Part shown: positions 22,201 through 34,200 of the stretch, in pieces
Numbering within the stretch: position 1 is the first letter of the stretch
How the letters are laid out: every line of letters begins with the position of its first letter
From: Euptelea pleiosperma
Taxonomy: Eukaryota > Streptophyta > Magnoliopsida > Ranunculales > Eupteleaceae
Direction: 5' to 3'
DNA length: 64,000 nucleotides
Assembly (NCBI GenBank): GCA_035048495.1
Contig: CM068543.1
Span: 35,961,096-36,025,095 of the forward strand
Program-made: the position numbers and the translations under genes
The notes under the pieces: generated by a model
What the model was told of the DNA's origin: nothing
The model's input: only the letters and a program-made list of their open reading frames with translations
Database searches by the model: none

Positions 22201-25200
22201 ATCTGTGCGCAAGCTGCTTTCTGAACTGATTGAACTGAGTGAGACATCCCCAGATCCGTCCCTTCCAAAGCCTGCAGTGCAACCTCCCATTCGAAAGGAA
22301 CAATCTGAAAAGTTCATGGATCGTGAACAGTCTCAAAATGTTGAAATGAAGAGAGGTGATTGGATATGTTCTAAGTAAGTTTTCTTGGAAGCCTCTGAAA
22401 ATTGATTGTAGATGTGATATATCTATCTGTTTCTTAGGGACCTAGCGATATATGGGGAGGGTGTGAAAGTTTGAGTTCTGGTTCTCAATTACTTTTGAAC
22501 TGCTTAGAGTCAAGTATTTATGTTTTCTTTTTTTTTTTTATAAGTATGTATGTATTATGAACAGGGGAAAACCCCAAATATGTACAATACTCCCGGGATC
22601 TAAATCCTCATGATAGGATTGGGATCCGTGATGAGCTCATTCCAACGGAATACAAAATTCTCAGAAAAAATCCTCTGAAAAGAGGGGAACAAGACGACCA
22701 CAAGTATAGGAGTGATTTCGCCTCCAGAATCACCTCCCTTAAATCTTTCTCTAGATCTTCAAAAACCCGTCGGTTCCTTTCCTTCCAAATAGCCCAAGTG
22801 ACTGCGAAGGGTAAAAGACAACAAAGGAGCCTCCTTTCCCCACTAAAATATTCTCCTCCCACCTTTGGAAGAGATCACAAACGTGGTGAGGGATTACGTA
22901 AGGGATCTTGAACAAATCGAAGGACTGCCACACTACAAAGGAGAACCGACAGTGGATGAGGACGTGGTCAACAGATTCTCTTGCCTCTTTACATAGGATA
23001 CACCGGTTAGGGATCATCATTCCCCTACTATTGAGGTGATCACTGTCAAGATCTTGTTATGGAAAGCTGTCCACGCGAAGAATTTTACCTTGGATGGAAC
23101 CGGGTATCCCCACACAATCGCAACTGGAAAAGTCGTCGGGTTACTTGAAGTGTTGTGTTGATAGAAAGATTGAACTGTGGATTTACCCTTCGGGTCCCAT
23201 CTCCAAATCCTCTCATCAAACTCACCTTCTAGGCAAGGGTTTGCCCCAGCCTTGTTCAGAAGAGATGCTAACTCTTCCACTTCCCAATCATTAAGATTCC
23301 TTTTGAATCCCAGATTCCACGAGCTATCATCCTCCCTCTGAACAGTACAGTCCCTGCTAACCGACCCTTGATGCTCTGATAACAAGCATAAATTTGGATA
23401 ATCCTCCTTCAGAGAAGTCTCCCCGCACCACTTATCTTCCCAAAATCTTATCCTATCACCTTTTCGCACCTTGTTAATGATATCCCCTTCGAACTTCTCA
23501 CTAGCCCCTCTGATCCCTCTCCACATACTAACCCCATAAGGAGATTGAACATGGGGACTCCCCCACCCAAATTCTAGTAAACCATACTTACTCCCTATCA
23601 CCTCCCTCCACAAGCTATCTTCCTCCTCCCAAAATCTCCACATCCATTTACCAAGAATCGCTGTGTTCATGTCGCGAAAATGACGAAAACCGAGGCCTCC
23701 TTCTTCCTTAGGCGAACAAATCTCACCCCAGTCAACCACATGGATTTTTTGGCTCTCTGTTTTGCCTGACCATAGGAAATCCCTCATAATCTTCTCCAAG
23801 CTAGTAGCTATAGCAGCAGAGATAGTAAACAAGGATAGGAAATGAATAGGCATGCTAGACAATGTGCTTTTGATGAGGGTGATTCTGCCCCCTTTGGATA
23901 AGTACCTACTCTTCCATCTAGCAAGTCTTAAGCCAAATCTCTCAATCACAGGGGCCCACAATGATTTGTCCTTGTATTTAGCACCCAGAGGAAGTCCTAG
24001 GTACTTGGTGGGAAGCTTCCCTACACTGCACCCCATACTGATGGCCAGCTTGCAGATATTAGGGACTTCCCCAACATCGTACACCTCACTCTTCAAAAGA
24101 TTCACCCAGAGCCCCAAGACTGTTTCAAAACATTTGAGAACGCATCTGCGGTATTTGAGCTCCCTATGTGACGCTCCTAAGAACATAAAAGTATCATCAG
24201 CGAACTGGAGATGGGTAACAACTGGACCTTCGTTTCCCATACTAAAACCTTTCAAGAAACTTCCTTCCGCCGCCTTACTGATCATTTTACCAAGGCCAAC
24301 ACAACCACCAGAAACAAGAAAGGAGAGAGCGGATCGCCTTGCCTAAGGCCTTGTGAACTTCTAAAAAAACCAGACGGTGACCCATTCACGAGGACGGAAA
24401 AATGCGCTGTAGAAATACATGCTTTGACCCACTTTCTCCATTTCGCTCCAATACCCATCTTAGCAAGCATATGGTCCAAGAAAGCTCAGTTTACGTGATC
24501 GTAAGCCTTTTCCATGTCGACCTTGCATAGGATACCCCTCCTGCCCTCCTTTAACTTGGAGTCAATACATTCATTTGCTACCAAAACCCCATCTACCATT
24601 TGTCTTCCTTTCACAAATGTACCTTGACAAGGATAGATGACCGAACCCATCACTTCCTTCATTCTTGAAGCAAAGATCTTGGAGATAATCTTACAAGAGC
24701 AACCCACAAGACTGATGGGCCTATAATCTCCCAATCCCTGTGCCCTTCTTTCTTGGGGATGAGAGTAACGAAAGTGCTGTTCGTATATTCGTCCAGACAA
24801 ACTTTATTAGCGAACTCCTGAATAACCAGCATGAAATCCACATGGATAATATCTCAGCACCTTTGGAAGAAGGCTAAAGTGGAACCGTCAGGCCCGAGAG
24901 CCCTATCCCCACCAAGGGCCTTAACAGCATTAAGAACTTCTGTCACGCCCCCAAATCCGATATTAGGTCATATCGACCTTTCTCGTATCTTGAGGCGTGA
25001 TCTGATCATACAAACGCACAGTTAAACAAAACTGGTATCACGATGCAGCGGAAATACACCGATAATTTTTTTTCATTTTGTTTAAACAATTCATAAGACG
25101 AAACGCACTTCATTGACACATTAATAATGTTAGAGGATGTCTTACTTCAAACAAAACCGTAATATGCCCATCCAAAAGAAAACATTGTATATATATCGTA

Positions 25201-28200
25201 CTCCCAAATACATGTTACTAAACGGTCAAAAGACCTACATAACTCATGTATCCTTCTACAAGATAGAATAATTAAACAAAATATAACATCGTCAAAAGCA
25301 CAGGTCTATCAATAGAAATGCTGGAAGCATCAGTCCAACTTCCCCTTATCCTTTCCTGAAAACAAAACATTTTAAAACGATGAGCTAGGGCCCAGTAAGT
25401 ACATTCCTCATGCGTAAAATCCACTTAAATCAGTGACTTTTGTTTATTTTAAAACAAATACAATTTGCAAATGTATTTCACATATAATTCGATAAAACTC
25501 AACTCTCCATCAATTACTTACGTATAACTTCGAATACAATGAAGTCTTTTCATATAATAGTCAACCTTTCTCTTATCGGAATACCCGTGACCATTTCTAT
25601 AAAGTCAAACTATCAATTCTGATGTATTTCGTACCAACATTCCATCGGTCCTAGTGTACGATGTCAACACTTCTAGTCCACAAGTAAACTCCCTAATGTG
25701 CACACTAATTGTTTCATTAGGTATCCTCTCTCCGGATTCCCTAATTTTCTTTTAGGTATAAATACCCGAGGGGTCTCATGAATGAGACAACGCCTCTTCT
25801 TTAGGGGACTGGAACCCCAAGGGGTCTTAAGGAAATAAGACAACGCCTGATGCTTTAGGGGACTAAAACCCCAAGGGGTCTCGAAGAAATGAGACAACGC
25901 CTGATTCCAACTAATCTGATATTCCACATTCCCAATCACGTTCTTATTCATGTCATCAATCGTATTTATATGCATAAAATAATAATGTTTGTAGAAACAT
26001 CTTTACATGCATAGCATTCCTATTTTTGTATTTTGAAACTAAAAATAAGAACATTTAAGCCCTATTAATATCTTAGAAAATGAATACATAAAACGGATGT
26101 AAAACGCATATATCTCATTTTAAATGAATTTGAGCATGACTTCATCCAACTAAATAGATTACGCATGTCCTCATCTATCATAATTTCATGCTTTTAAGAT
26201 TACAAGAAATTATCAATGCATTTACACATTTTATGTGAAAAATACAAGAATTAGGATTTTTCCTTGCTAAAATTTAACAGATAACAAGAATAGCATTTTC
26301 AGACATTTTCCCCAAAAATAATAGAATTTTCTAGAATTTTTCTACAATATTCTGCGAATTTTCTACTATTTCAAAAAAAATAAAAATAAAAATTAATATT
26401 TATAAATAAATAAATAAATAAATAATAATTAATCAATTAAATAAATAAATAATTAATTAAATAAATAATAATTAATTAATTAAATAAATAAAGGCATAAA
26501 ATAAATAACTATGTACTTACAAGTGAATACGCTAGAATCCCAAATCTTTGAACCTCGTACGATGCGAATCTCGAGGTAGCGCGTATCTCGAGGCAGTAGG
26601 CCCCCCAAAAAAAAAAAAAAAAAAAAAAAACTTTTCAAAGGACCTCCTGAATATTTTCAGGAATTCCTGGGAATTTTCTAGAATTTCTTCTAGTTGAGGG
26701 ACTTTTTTGCAAATATTCTTACCTCAGGGGTTAGAATGCAAATACCCAAATTGATGTAATTTTCTTAAGGCATGGCCTTCTATTTATAGAGGTTGAGAAC
26801 TCAGAACTTTTTATTTTTAACCGATGTGGGACTAAAATTTTGGAAATTGTCTTTTTTTCTTTTTTTTTGAATTTTAATAAAAACTTAAAATGTTGCTCGG
26901 AACTAAACACAATAACTTTTGACTCGCACGTCCGATTTGGATGAACTTGATACCGATAGAAAGCTATTGTTGAGACCTTTAACATGGCATGCATATAATG
27001 TTCAAAGTATTATAAAAAGTCTACTATAATATTGCTAGAAATAGGGTCATTACAACTTCCTCCTCCTCTATCGACCTTTCTAGCCAAGCTTGCCGATCCT
27101 GACTGATACTGTCAATCTCCAAGCCATCTAAAGAGGGCCTCTGGACTCTCGCCTCAGAGTAAAGGCTCAAATAGAATTTGACTACATGCTCCCTTATAAT
27201 GTCTTCGTCTTCTTCCCACTGACCTCCTATTCTAGAGATCGTATTACTTCTCCTTCTAGCGTTGGCTATCTGATGAACAAATTTTGAATTATTGTCTCCT
27301 TCTCGCAACCATCTGACCCTAGATTTTTGTCTCCAACTAATCTCATCCCAACGAGCCCACTAAGACAACTCTCTCTTGGCCTTTACCCTCCTCCTCTCAT
27401 CCTCTATAATCGTCCCATTAGCCTCCGTCAAGTCAATGGCTGAAATAACCTTCAAAAGTGCCTCCATTTTCCTATCCACCCTCCCAAACACCTCCCTGTT
27501 CCAAGCTTTAATCTTCTCATTCATGGCTTTAAGGTTCTTACGGAAAACCACCCCAGCCTTGCCTGAGATATTGACAGAATTCCACCATTCCAAAACTGTC
27601 ACGCTCCCGAATCCATTATACAATCATCTCGATCTTTCACGCAACTCGAGGCGCAACGGATGGGTAAAATACTATACATGCACGGTGAATCAAAACATAT
27701 TACTTAGTGCGGCGGAAATACACCAGTACTTTTTTTTGTTTGTTTTGAAACACTTGCTAAGACATAGGATTCCTCCCTTTGTGAGTATCACATTCTCGGA
27801 ATGGCCTCGAGAATGATGACATTTAAGATTCATTTCACCATAATTAAGATACAGGTAACAGACTACAAAACATCCATCACATATATCAAGAGAGAACTTC
27901 TCTTCTCAAACTACAAAGTATTACATATCACGTTTCCACCATTCATACATAAACATGAATACCATTATGTAACCTAATACACAAAAAGACCTCTATAATA
28001 CATGCAGAAGAGAAATCTACATCTACAAAAGCAAATATCTCCTATCTCATTCGTTGTATCTAGAACTGAGAGTACCAATCTCAAGCATTCGCCTTACCTT
28101 GACCTACAATATAATAGATTGAAAGTACCGTGAGCTACTAAGCCCAATAAACTCAATTTCGAGTGTAGAAAACAAATCATAGTTTATCTCATTTGAAACC

Positions 28201-31200
28201 ATAGTTTAATGAAAATCAGTTATTTAATATCAATGAACTCATAAATGTAACATCTTTTCCTCTTAAAACATTGTAAAATCTAATCGAATCCATTGAAGTA
28301 TGGTCAATCTTATTAACATTATAGAATATGTGACCCTGAATCACTAGGTCGGTCAGACCACAAATACCGATTTATAGTGTACGGTACCAACACCTCTTAT
28401 CCCACGTTTAGCCTATAAATACTCTCTAGAAGTGCATGCACAACTGGTTGTTTCGTTAGGTATCCTCTCTCCGAATGTCCTAACTCTTTTTAGGTATAAA
28501 TACCCTGGGGATTACATAAATGCAATAGCACCCATACCTTTAGGGACTGAATAACCCAGGGGATTAGCGCCCGTACCTTTAGCGAATGAATAACCCAGGG
28601 GATTACGTAAACGTAATGGCACCCATACCATATACTCTGATCATCTTTGCCTTTTAAGTAAATCTCAATATTATCTTTAAGGTATACTATTCAAGGGATC
28701 TTTTAGGTAGGATGTACCTTTTCCATTTGATTATTGACGCAAATCCATATCTCTTGTGAACCCCAATATCGAAGTAAATCTGTTTTAGGGTTCTTAGGTT
28801 CCAATTACTAGGGTCTTTAGGGTTCATTTTCTCAAAATGCCTAAACGGTCTAAAGTATTGGTTACAACCCACCTAAAACCAGTCTTCTTTTATGGGTGTT
28901 ACAACCCAACAATCAATATCCCTTTATGGGTTATATATCACCCAAAATAGTCAAACTCTTATGTTTTTATATGAAAGAAAAGAAAAAGAAAAGCATGCTT
29001 TTCATAAAATAACATAGAAAGAAGAGTACACATGCTTGTTTCAAAATTAAACAAAGCTATAATCTGTTCTAAATTTTAAAGGTTAACTACATATTATCCC
29101 CATTCTTATGCTTTTGGATAGAAGAGAAAACATGCATTTAGGGATGAATTTCACAAAGAGGGGGAGAATGTACTTACTTTTCTCAGAAATCCTTTCTTTG
29201 ATTCTCTTCTTCTAGTATGTTAATCTCCTTCTCAAGAGGAGCAGTTTCCTCTTCTGGAGTTGCAATTCCTTTTCTTTCCCTCTCTATTATCAGTTTCTCT
29301 CTCTAGGGTGTCTTTCTCTTTCTTACCTTTCTCTCTCTTGTTTTTTTTCTCTAGGTATTTTACGCAGGCTGCCCCACTCGACCCTGGTGTGAAAATGCCC
29401 CTGCATTACATAGTCTCGTGGACTTACCTTTTATTGGACCAAGATTTACTTGGACCAATAACCAGATCAATCCTTTGATGTCTAGGCTTGATAGATTCTT
29501 GATTTCTGGTGAGTGGGTAGATTTATGTTCTGACATCTCCCAAGAGGTCCTCCCTAAACCTGCCTCGGATCATAATCCTGTCTTCCTGGGTTGTGGGGTC
29601 ATTCCGAGAAGACCTTGTCCGTTCAGATTCGAAAACATGTGGCTGCAAGAGCCCAGCTTTTATGATTTTGTGGCTGATTGGTGGAAGTCTTTCGCTTTCT
29701 CGGCAAGACAGGAGTAGTTTTTAGCAATAAATTGAAGGCGTTAAACCTTAAAGTGATCCAGTGGAATAGAGAGGTGTTCGGTCGAGTGGACAAGAAATTA
29801 CAAGATCTGCAAGATATAATTGCCTCCATCAACTCTTTGGAAGAAGATAGACCGTTATTAGAAGAGTGGCAGAGGAGAGTAGGGGCCAAGAGGGACTTCT
29901 CCAAATGGGCTAGGATGGATGCGATAAGTTGGCGTCTGAAATCCATGGTTAGATGGTTGAAAGATGGAGATAACACCACTTTCTTCCATCAGGTAGCCAA
30001 TGCCAGACGAAGAAGCAACAGTATAGCCAGACTCTAGTTGGAAGGTAAGGTAGTGGAAGAGGAAGATAAGATCAGGGAGATCTTGCTCTTTTAGATCGTC
30101 AGTGGATGGGTTGTTGTTAGACTGCCTCAGCCAGTCGCAAAGGGTGTGGTTGGAGAGACACATCGATGAAAGGAAGTGGTGGGAGCCATTCAGAGTCTTG
30201 GGGGTGATAGAGCCGGACCCGGATGGTTTTTACGATGCTTTTCTTCTAGAAATGCTGGGGCATTATCCGCGAGAACTTTTTATGTTTGGTCAGGGAGTTT
30301 AAAGAGGAGGCCTATTTTGACAGGACGTCGAGTTGTACTTTCATCACTCTCATCCCTAAGAAGGAAGGGGCCGAATCTCTTAGCGATTTTTGTCCGATCA
30401 ACTTGGTTGGCAGTGCTTACAAAATCATTGCTAAGATCCTAACGTCTCGTATGACGACGGTTGTTAGCTCGGTCATCTCTCCTGCTTAAGGTGCGTTTGT
30501 TAGTGGAAGGCAATTGGTTGATGAAGTGTTAATTGCTAACAAATGTATAGATTCGCAGTTGAGAGTCGGTTCGGGAGGCAATCCTTAGCAAAATTGACAT
30601 GGAGAAAGCGTATGACCATGTTAATTGGGCTTTTCTAGACCACATGCTAGAGAATATGGGTTTTGGTATCAGATGGCGAGATTGGATTAGAGTTGCATCT
30701 CTACCGGATCACCAGCCGGATTTTTTATGAGTTTGAGAGGTCTTTGGCAAGGCGATCCTCTATCCCCTTATTTGTTCTTGATAGTGGTGGAAGCTCTAAG
30801 GAGGATGATGACTAGAGCAGCAGAAGGTGGCTTCGTCGAGGGTTTTCGTGTTAGGCCTGACGGTCCCATGATCACTTACCTCCAATTTGCTGATGATACG
30901 ATCCTCTTCTCTGATGCCTCCCATAGTTAGCTTAGATACCTCAGATGTGTTCTGAGATGCTTCGAGGTGGTCTCAAGCCTACGAGTGAACCTTTAGAAAA
31001 GTAAAGTATTTTGTATGGGCGAGGTTCCCAATCTGCCGTCTCTGGCTAGTAGTTTGGGGTGTGGCACGGGATCGTTGCCTTCTTACCTTGGGTTACCTTT
31101 GGGGGGGCCAAGTATAAAGATAAAGCGGTTTGGGACCCAGTGTTAGAGAGATTTGGTAGCAGATTAGCCGGAAACGTTGTTTGTTGAAAGGATAAAGGAT

Positions 31201-34200
31201 CACTCTCCTGAAGAACACTCTCTCTAGTCTTCTCATACACTTCATGTCCCTTTTCTCTATCTCGGCAGCAGTGGCTCAGAAGTTGGAAAGACTTATGAGA
31301 GACTTTTTATGGGCCGGTAAAGAGGACACTCACAAGTATCATTTGGTCAAATGGGATATGATTTGCCAGCCTAAAGAGTTAGGGGGTCATGGTATTAGAC
31401 ACTTTCGAGATATGAATGTTGCTCTCCTAGCTAAATGGCTATGGAGATTCGGCGAAGAGGAAGATAGCGAGTGGAGGAAGGTTGTGGGCAGCAAGTTCGG
31501 GGTTATGGAGTACGGGAGGGCTAGCTATCCAGTAACATCCTTGTACGGGGTTAGCATGTGGAAGGGAATTATGAATACTCGACAAGTGTTCGAGTCAGGT
31601 ATCTAGATTGAAGTGGGAAAGGGAGACAGTTCGTTTCTAGGAGGATACTTGGTGTGGGAACGACTCATTGCAACAAGCTTTCCCTAACTTATATGCATTA
31701 TCGGTTTTGTAGGGTGTGTTCATCCAAGATTGCATTGTTAGTAGCGAAGGACTGCACTCTTGGAACTTTGGCTTCAGAAGAAACATTAACGACTGGGAGA
31801 TAGACAACTTAGCTAATCTCGTGGAATGGATTGGTGCTAATCCGTGTGTGAAGAGACTCCAGATAAGAGACTTTGGAAGTGGGACCCTAAGGGGTCTTAT
31901 TCGGTTCGATCTCTCTATCGGTAGAAGTTTGGGGGAATGTAGGAGGAAATCCCAGCCCTTGTAGTTTGTAAGCCCCTTATCCCGTCCAAAGTGAAGTTCT
32001 TTGTGTGGTGTGCTATTCAAGACAAGATTCTTACAGTCGACCATCTTATCAATAGAGGAATGTCGATGCCCAACAGATGTGTTTTGTGCAAATCGGAAGC
32101 AGAGTCGGTCGACCACTTGTTCATCCACTGCAAGTTCATGTCAGACATTTGGCAGGAGTTCTTTACTCTTTTAGGTATACCCTTTATAGTCCCCCAGCAT
32201 GTGAGAGGTCTCTTCAACAGGGCATCCAACTCTTTCTCAGAGAAAGGGCGCCTTTTATGGAGATTCCTCCCATTTGCTATTCTATGGGTGATTCGGAAGG
32301 AGAGGAATCGAAGGATTTTTTAGGGGATTGAGGAGAGCCCTCATAAGGTGATTCTGTACATGAAAGCCTCCCTTTTTTTGTGGTCCTCTATATCTCCTCT
32401 TTTTAGAGGCTGCCTTTTTGAGTCCTTTGTATGTAAATGGAATGACTTACTAGGGGAGCTTCCTCCCTCGTTGAGGAGGTAGTTCTGCCTTCTTTTCTAT
32501 TTTTGGGTTCTTCCCTTTTTAATGAAATATACACAAAAAAAAGTTACATTGCATGTATTTTGTTTTGGTCCTACTTATCTTGAAAACCCTTAGTTTCTAA
32601 ATAATCTGATGTAGGACTAATGGTATGATTTTAACTAATGAGGCTGAGATTAATTAAAATTACCAAGAACACTAACAAATATAATAAATCAACTAATCAT
32701 AATGTAAATCACATAGAATTCAATCTGGGTCTTACTCAAAGTCATGATCATGCTACAATACTGTAGTGTCGGTCCAATAAAATTAATAATCAATGGTCTA
32801 GAGGTCGTCTGGCTCCCGCTAGCCTAGGGAATCAGCCCAATAATTAATTTAGAGTCCCTTGAACCTTAATCTAGGAATTTAAGGAGGATTAAAGCTCAAC
32901 AAGTGTAGTTGCTCAAATATCCGTAAGCACAAAACTCACAGATTAAGGCACAGAGTCAATCGGGGTAATCAAACGAGTCCCAGCAAGCGTGAAATAATTA
33001 TTTGTGGAATAAAAACACAATCAAGCCTATAATGATCATGTTATCTGATTTCATAAGAGATCTAAGCAATCGGATTGAAGATCGATCAAATCGGGTCGGA
33101 CATCAAACGAATGCTGAGATCGAGTCGTCCCGTGGGCCCCCTAATGATACCGCCCCTATAGAATGATGTAAGGAAGGCTTGGTCCAAGTTTGAGAAGATT
33201 TTGATCACTCGTTTGATTAGAATCTCCGTTCTTCCGTTTTGGTTTTGAATTTCTAAAATTCGGCCTTGCTCAAAAGAATCGGGTTGGGAATCCAAACATA
33301 TGGAGAAGGGACTCGGGGTTACGTTGGTTTGCAGTAAAAGATGAGGATTCAAATACTTGTATGGAGGATCAAAGAGAATATCTAAAGAACTAGCAAAAAT
33401 CATTCACTTGGCCTCGCACCAATCCAATCGTTAGGAGAATACTCAAAAGAGACTCTTTATCTTCACGCATTCATTAATTCCAAAAGTTCTCATTACAACA
33501 CCTATAAAGGAACATAAAGTAACTCAATAAAAAAAATAGAAAAACATAAAAATGATCGTTGGGGTTCTCTGACGCTCCTGATCGATCCCGATGTGATATG
33601 ATACTCTTCTGATGCTCTCAAATCCTCCATGTGCACACATCTACCCAGTGTGGGGTCTTTTGTGATGTGCCATGTGCACACATGGATCTTCAATAAGTGA
33701 TGGTATCATCCTATAATGATAAGTGCCTCTAATCAACCCTGTATGACTGGATGTCCGCATCAACTCTCCTCGGCTGAAAAGAACTCGACTCTGTCGAGTT
33801 ACGGTTGTGATACTGCTCTAACATATCTAGATAAATGCGTTGCAACCCCTCACCTGTAGTCCAAGTACACTCTGACTCTGGCCTGCCTCTCTACTGAACG
33901 AGATACTTTTGGTATCCCCTTGATTAGTAGAGACCAATTGATCTTCCAAGATATTCTCAATGACCTCCTTGTACTGAGGTATAGGTGGGGGAGGTGGTAA
34001 TGGTAGGTGATGCGGGTCAGGGTCAAAGGTGGTGGTAGGATCAATGAAAGGATTGGGTACGGTTGCTGGACCTAGAAAAGGAACAAGGTCTTCTACATTA
34101 AAGACTGGATTGATGCCCATGTCTTGTGGAAGTTCCAGAACATGCACATTTGAACCAGATCGCTTAAGAACTTTGAAGGGTCTGGCACTTCGAGCGTGTA

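Larger units (their letters stand above)
24941..27054 (+). mobile_element. 2.1-kb solo LTR (TGTCACGCCCCC family) in LINE C
   Basis: It begins TGTCACGCCCCCAAATCC and ends AGGGTCATTACA. The 5-base target duplication ACTTC lies at 24936-24940 and 27055-27059, and removing the insert restores the LINE frame across [10 protein letters not shown]. No gag or pol is present. Inside are three 51-54-bp units at 25770-25905, an AT-rich simple repeat at 26391-26500 and a long A run near 26608-26630. Confidence 0.85.
22528..27596 (-). mobile_element. L1-type LINE C, interrupted by a 2.1-kb solo LTR
   Basis: A poly-T at 22528-22539 marks the 3' tail. From right to left the minus strand encodes a linker ([39 protein letters not shown] at 27596-27060), then after the LTR insertion the reverse transcriptase ([48 protein letters not shown]), a 422-residue open frame at 24285-23017 ending in the [10 protein letters not shown] region, and a zf-RVT segment ([18 protein letters not shown]). 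The endonuclease is missing beyond 27596. It has several frameshifts but is much better preserved than LINE A. Confidence 0.9.
10882..32780 (+). repeat. Large direct duplication, copy 1 (21.9 kb)
   Basis: This matches 42125-64000 from end to end in the same orientation (21,899 against 21,876 bases). The offset falls from 31243 at the left to 31220 at the right, through single-base and 2-5-base indels. It includes most of the copia element, the hAT, solo LTRs, SINE, gene exons 2 and 3, LINE C, both TGTCACG elements and LINE D. Confidence 0.97.

Noticed and set aside
25770..28630. Regular repeats with spacers, considered as a CRISPR array
   Set aside because: Units are adjacent tandem copies inside plant LTRs, without unique spacers or cas genes.
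33739..33762. Relationship between the gypsy LTR start (TGATGCGGACATCC) and the TGATGCGGGA solo LTR family
   Set aside because: Only the first eight bases agree; the sequences differ immediately afterwards, so shared origin is not supported.
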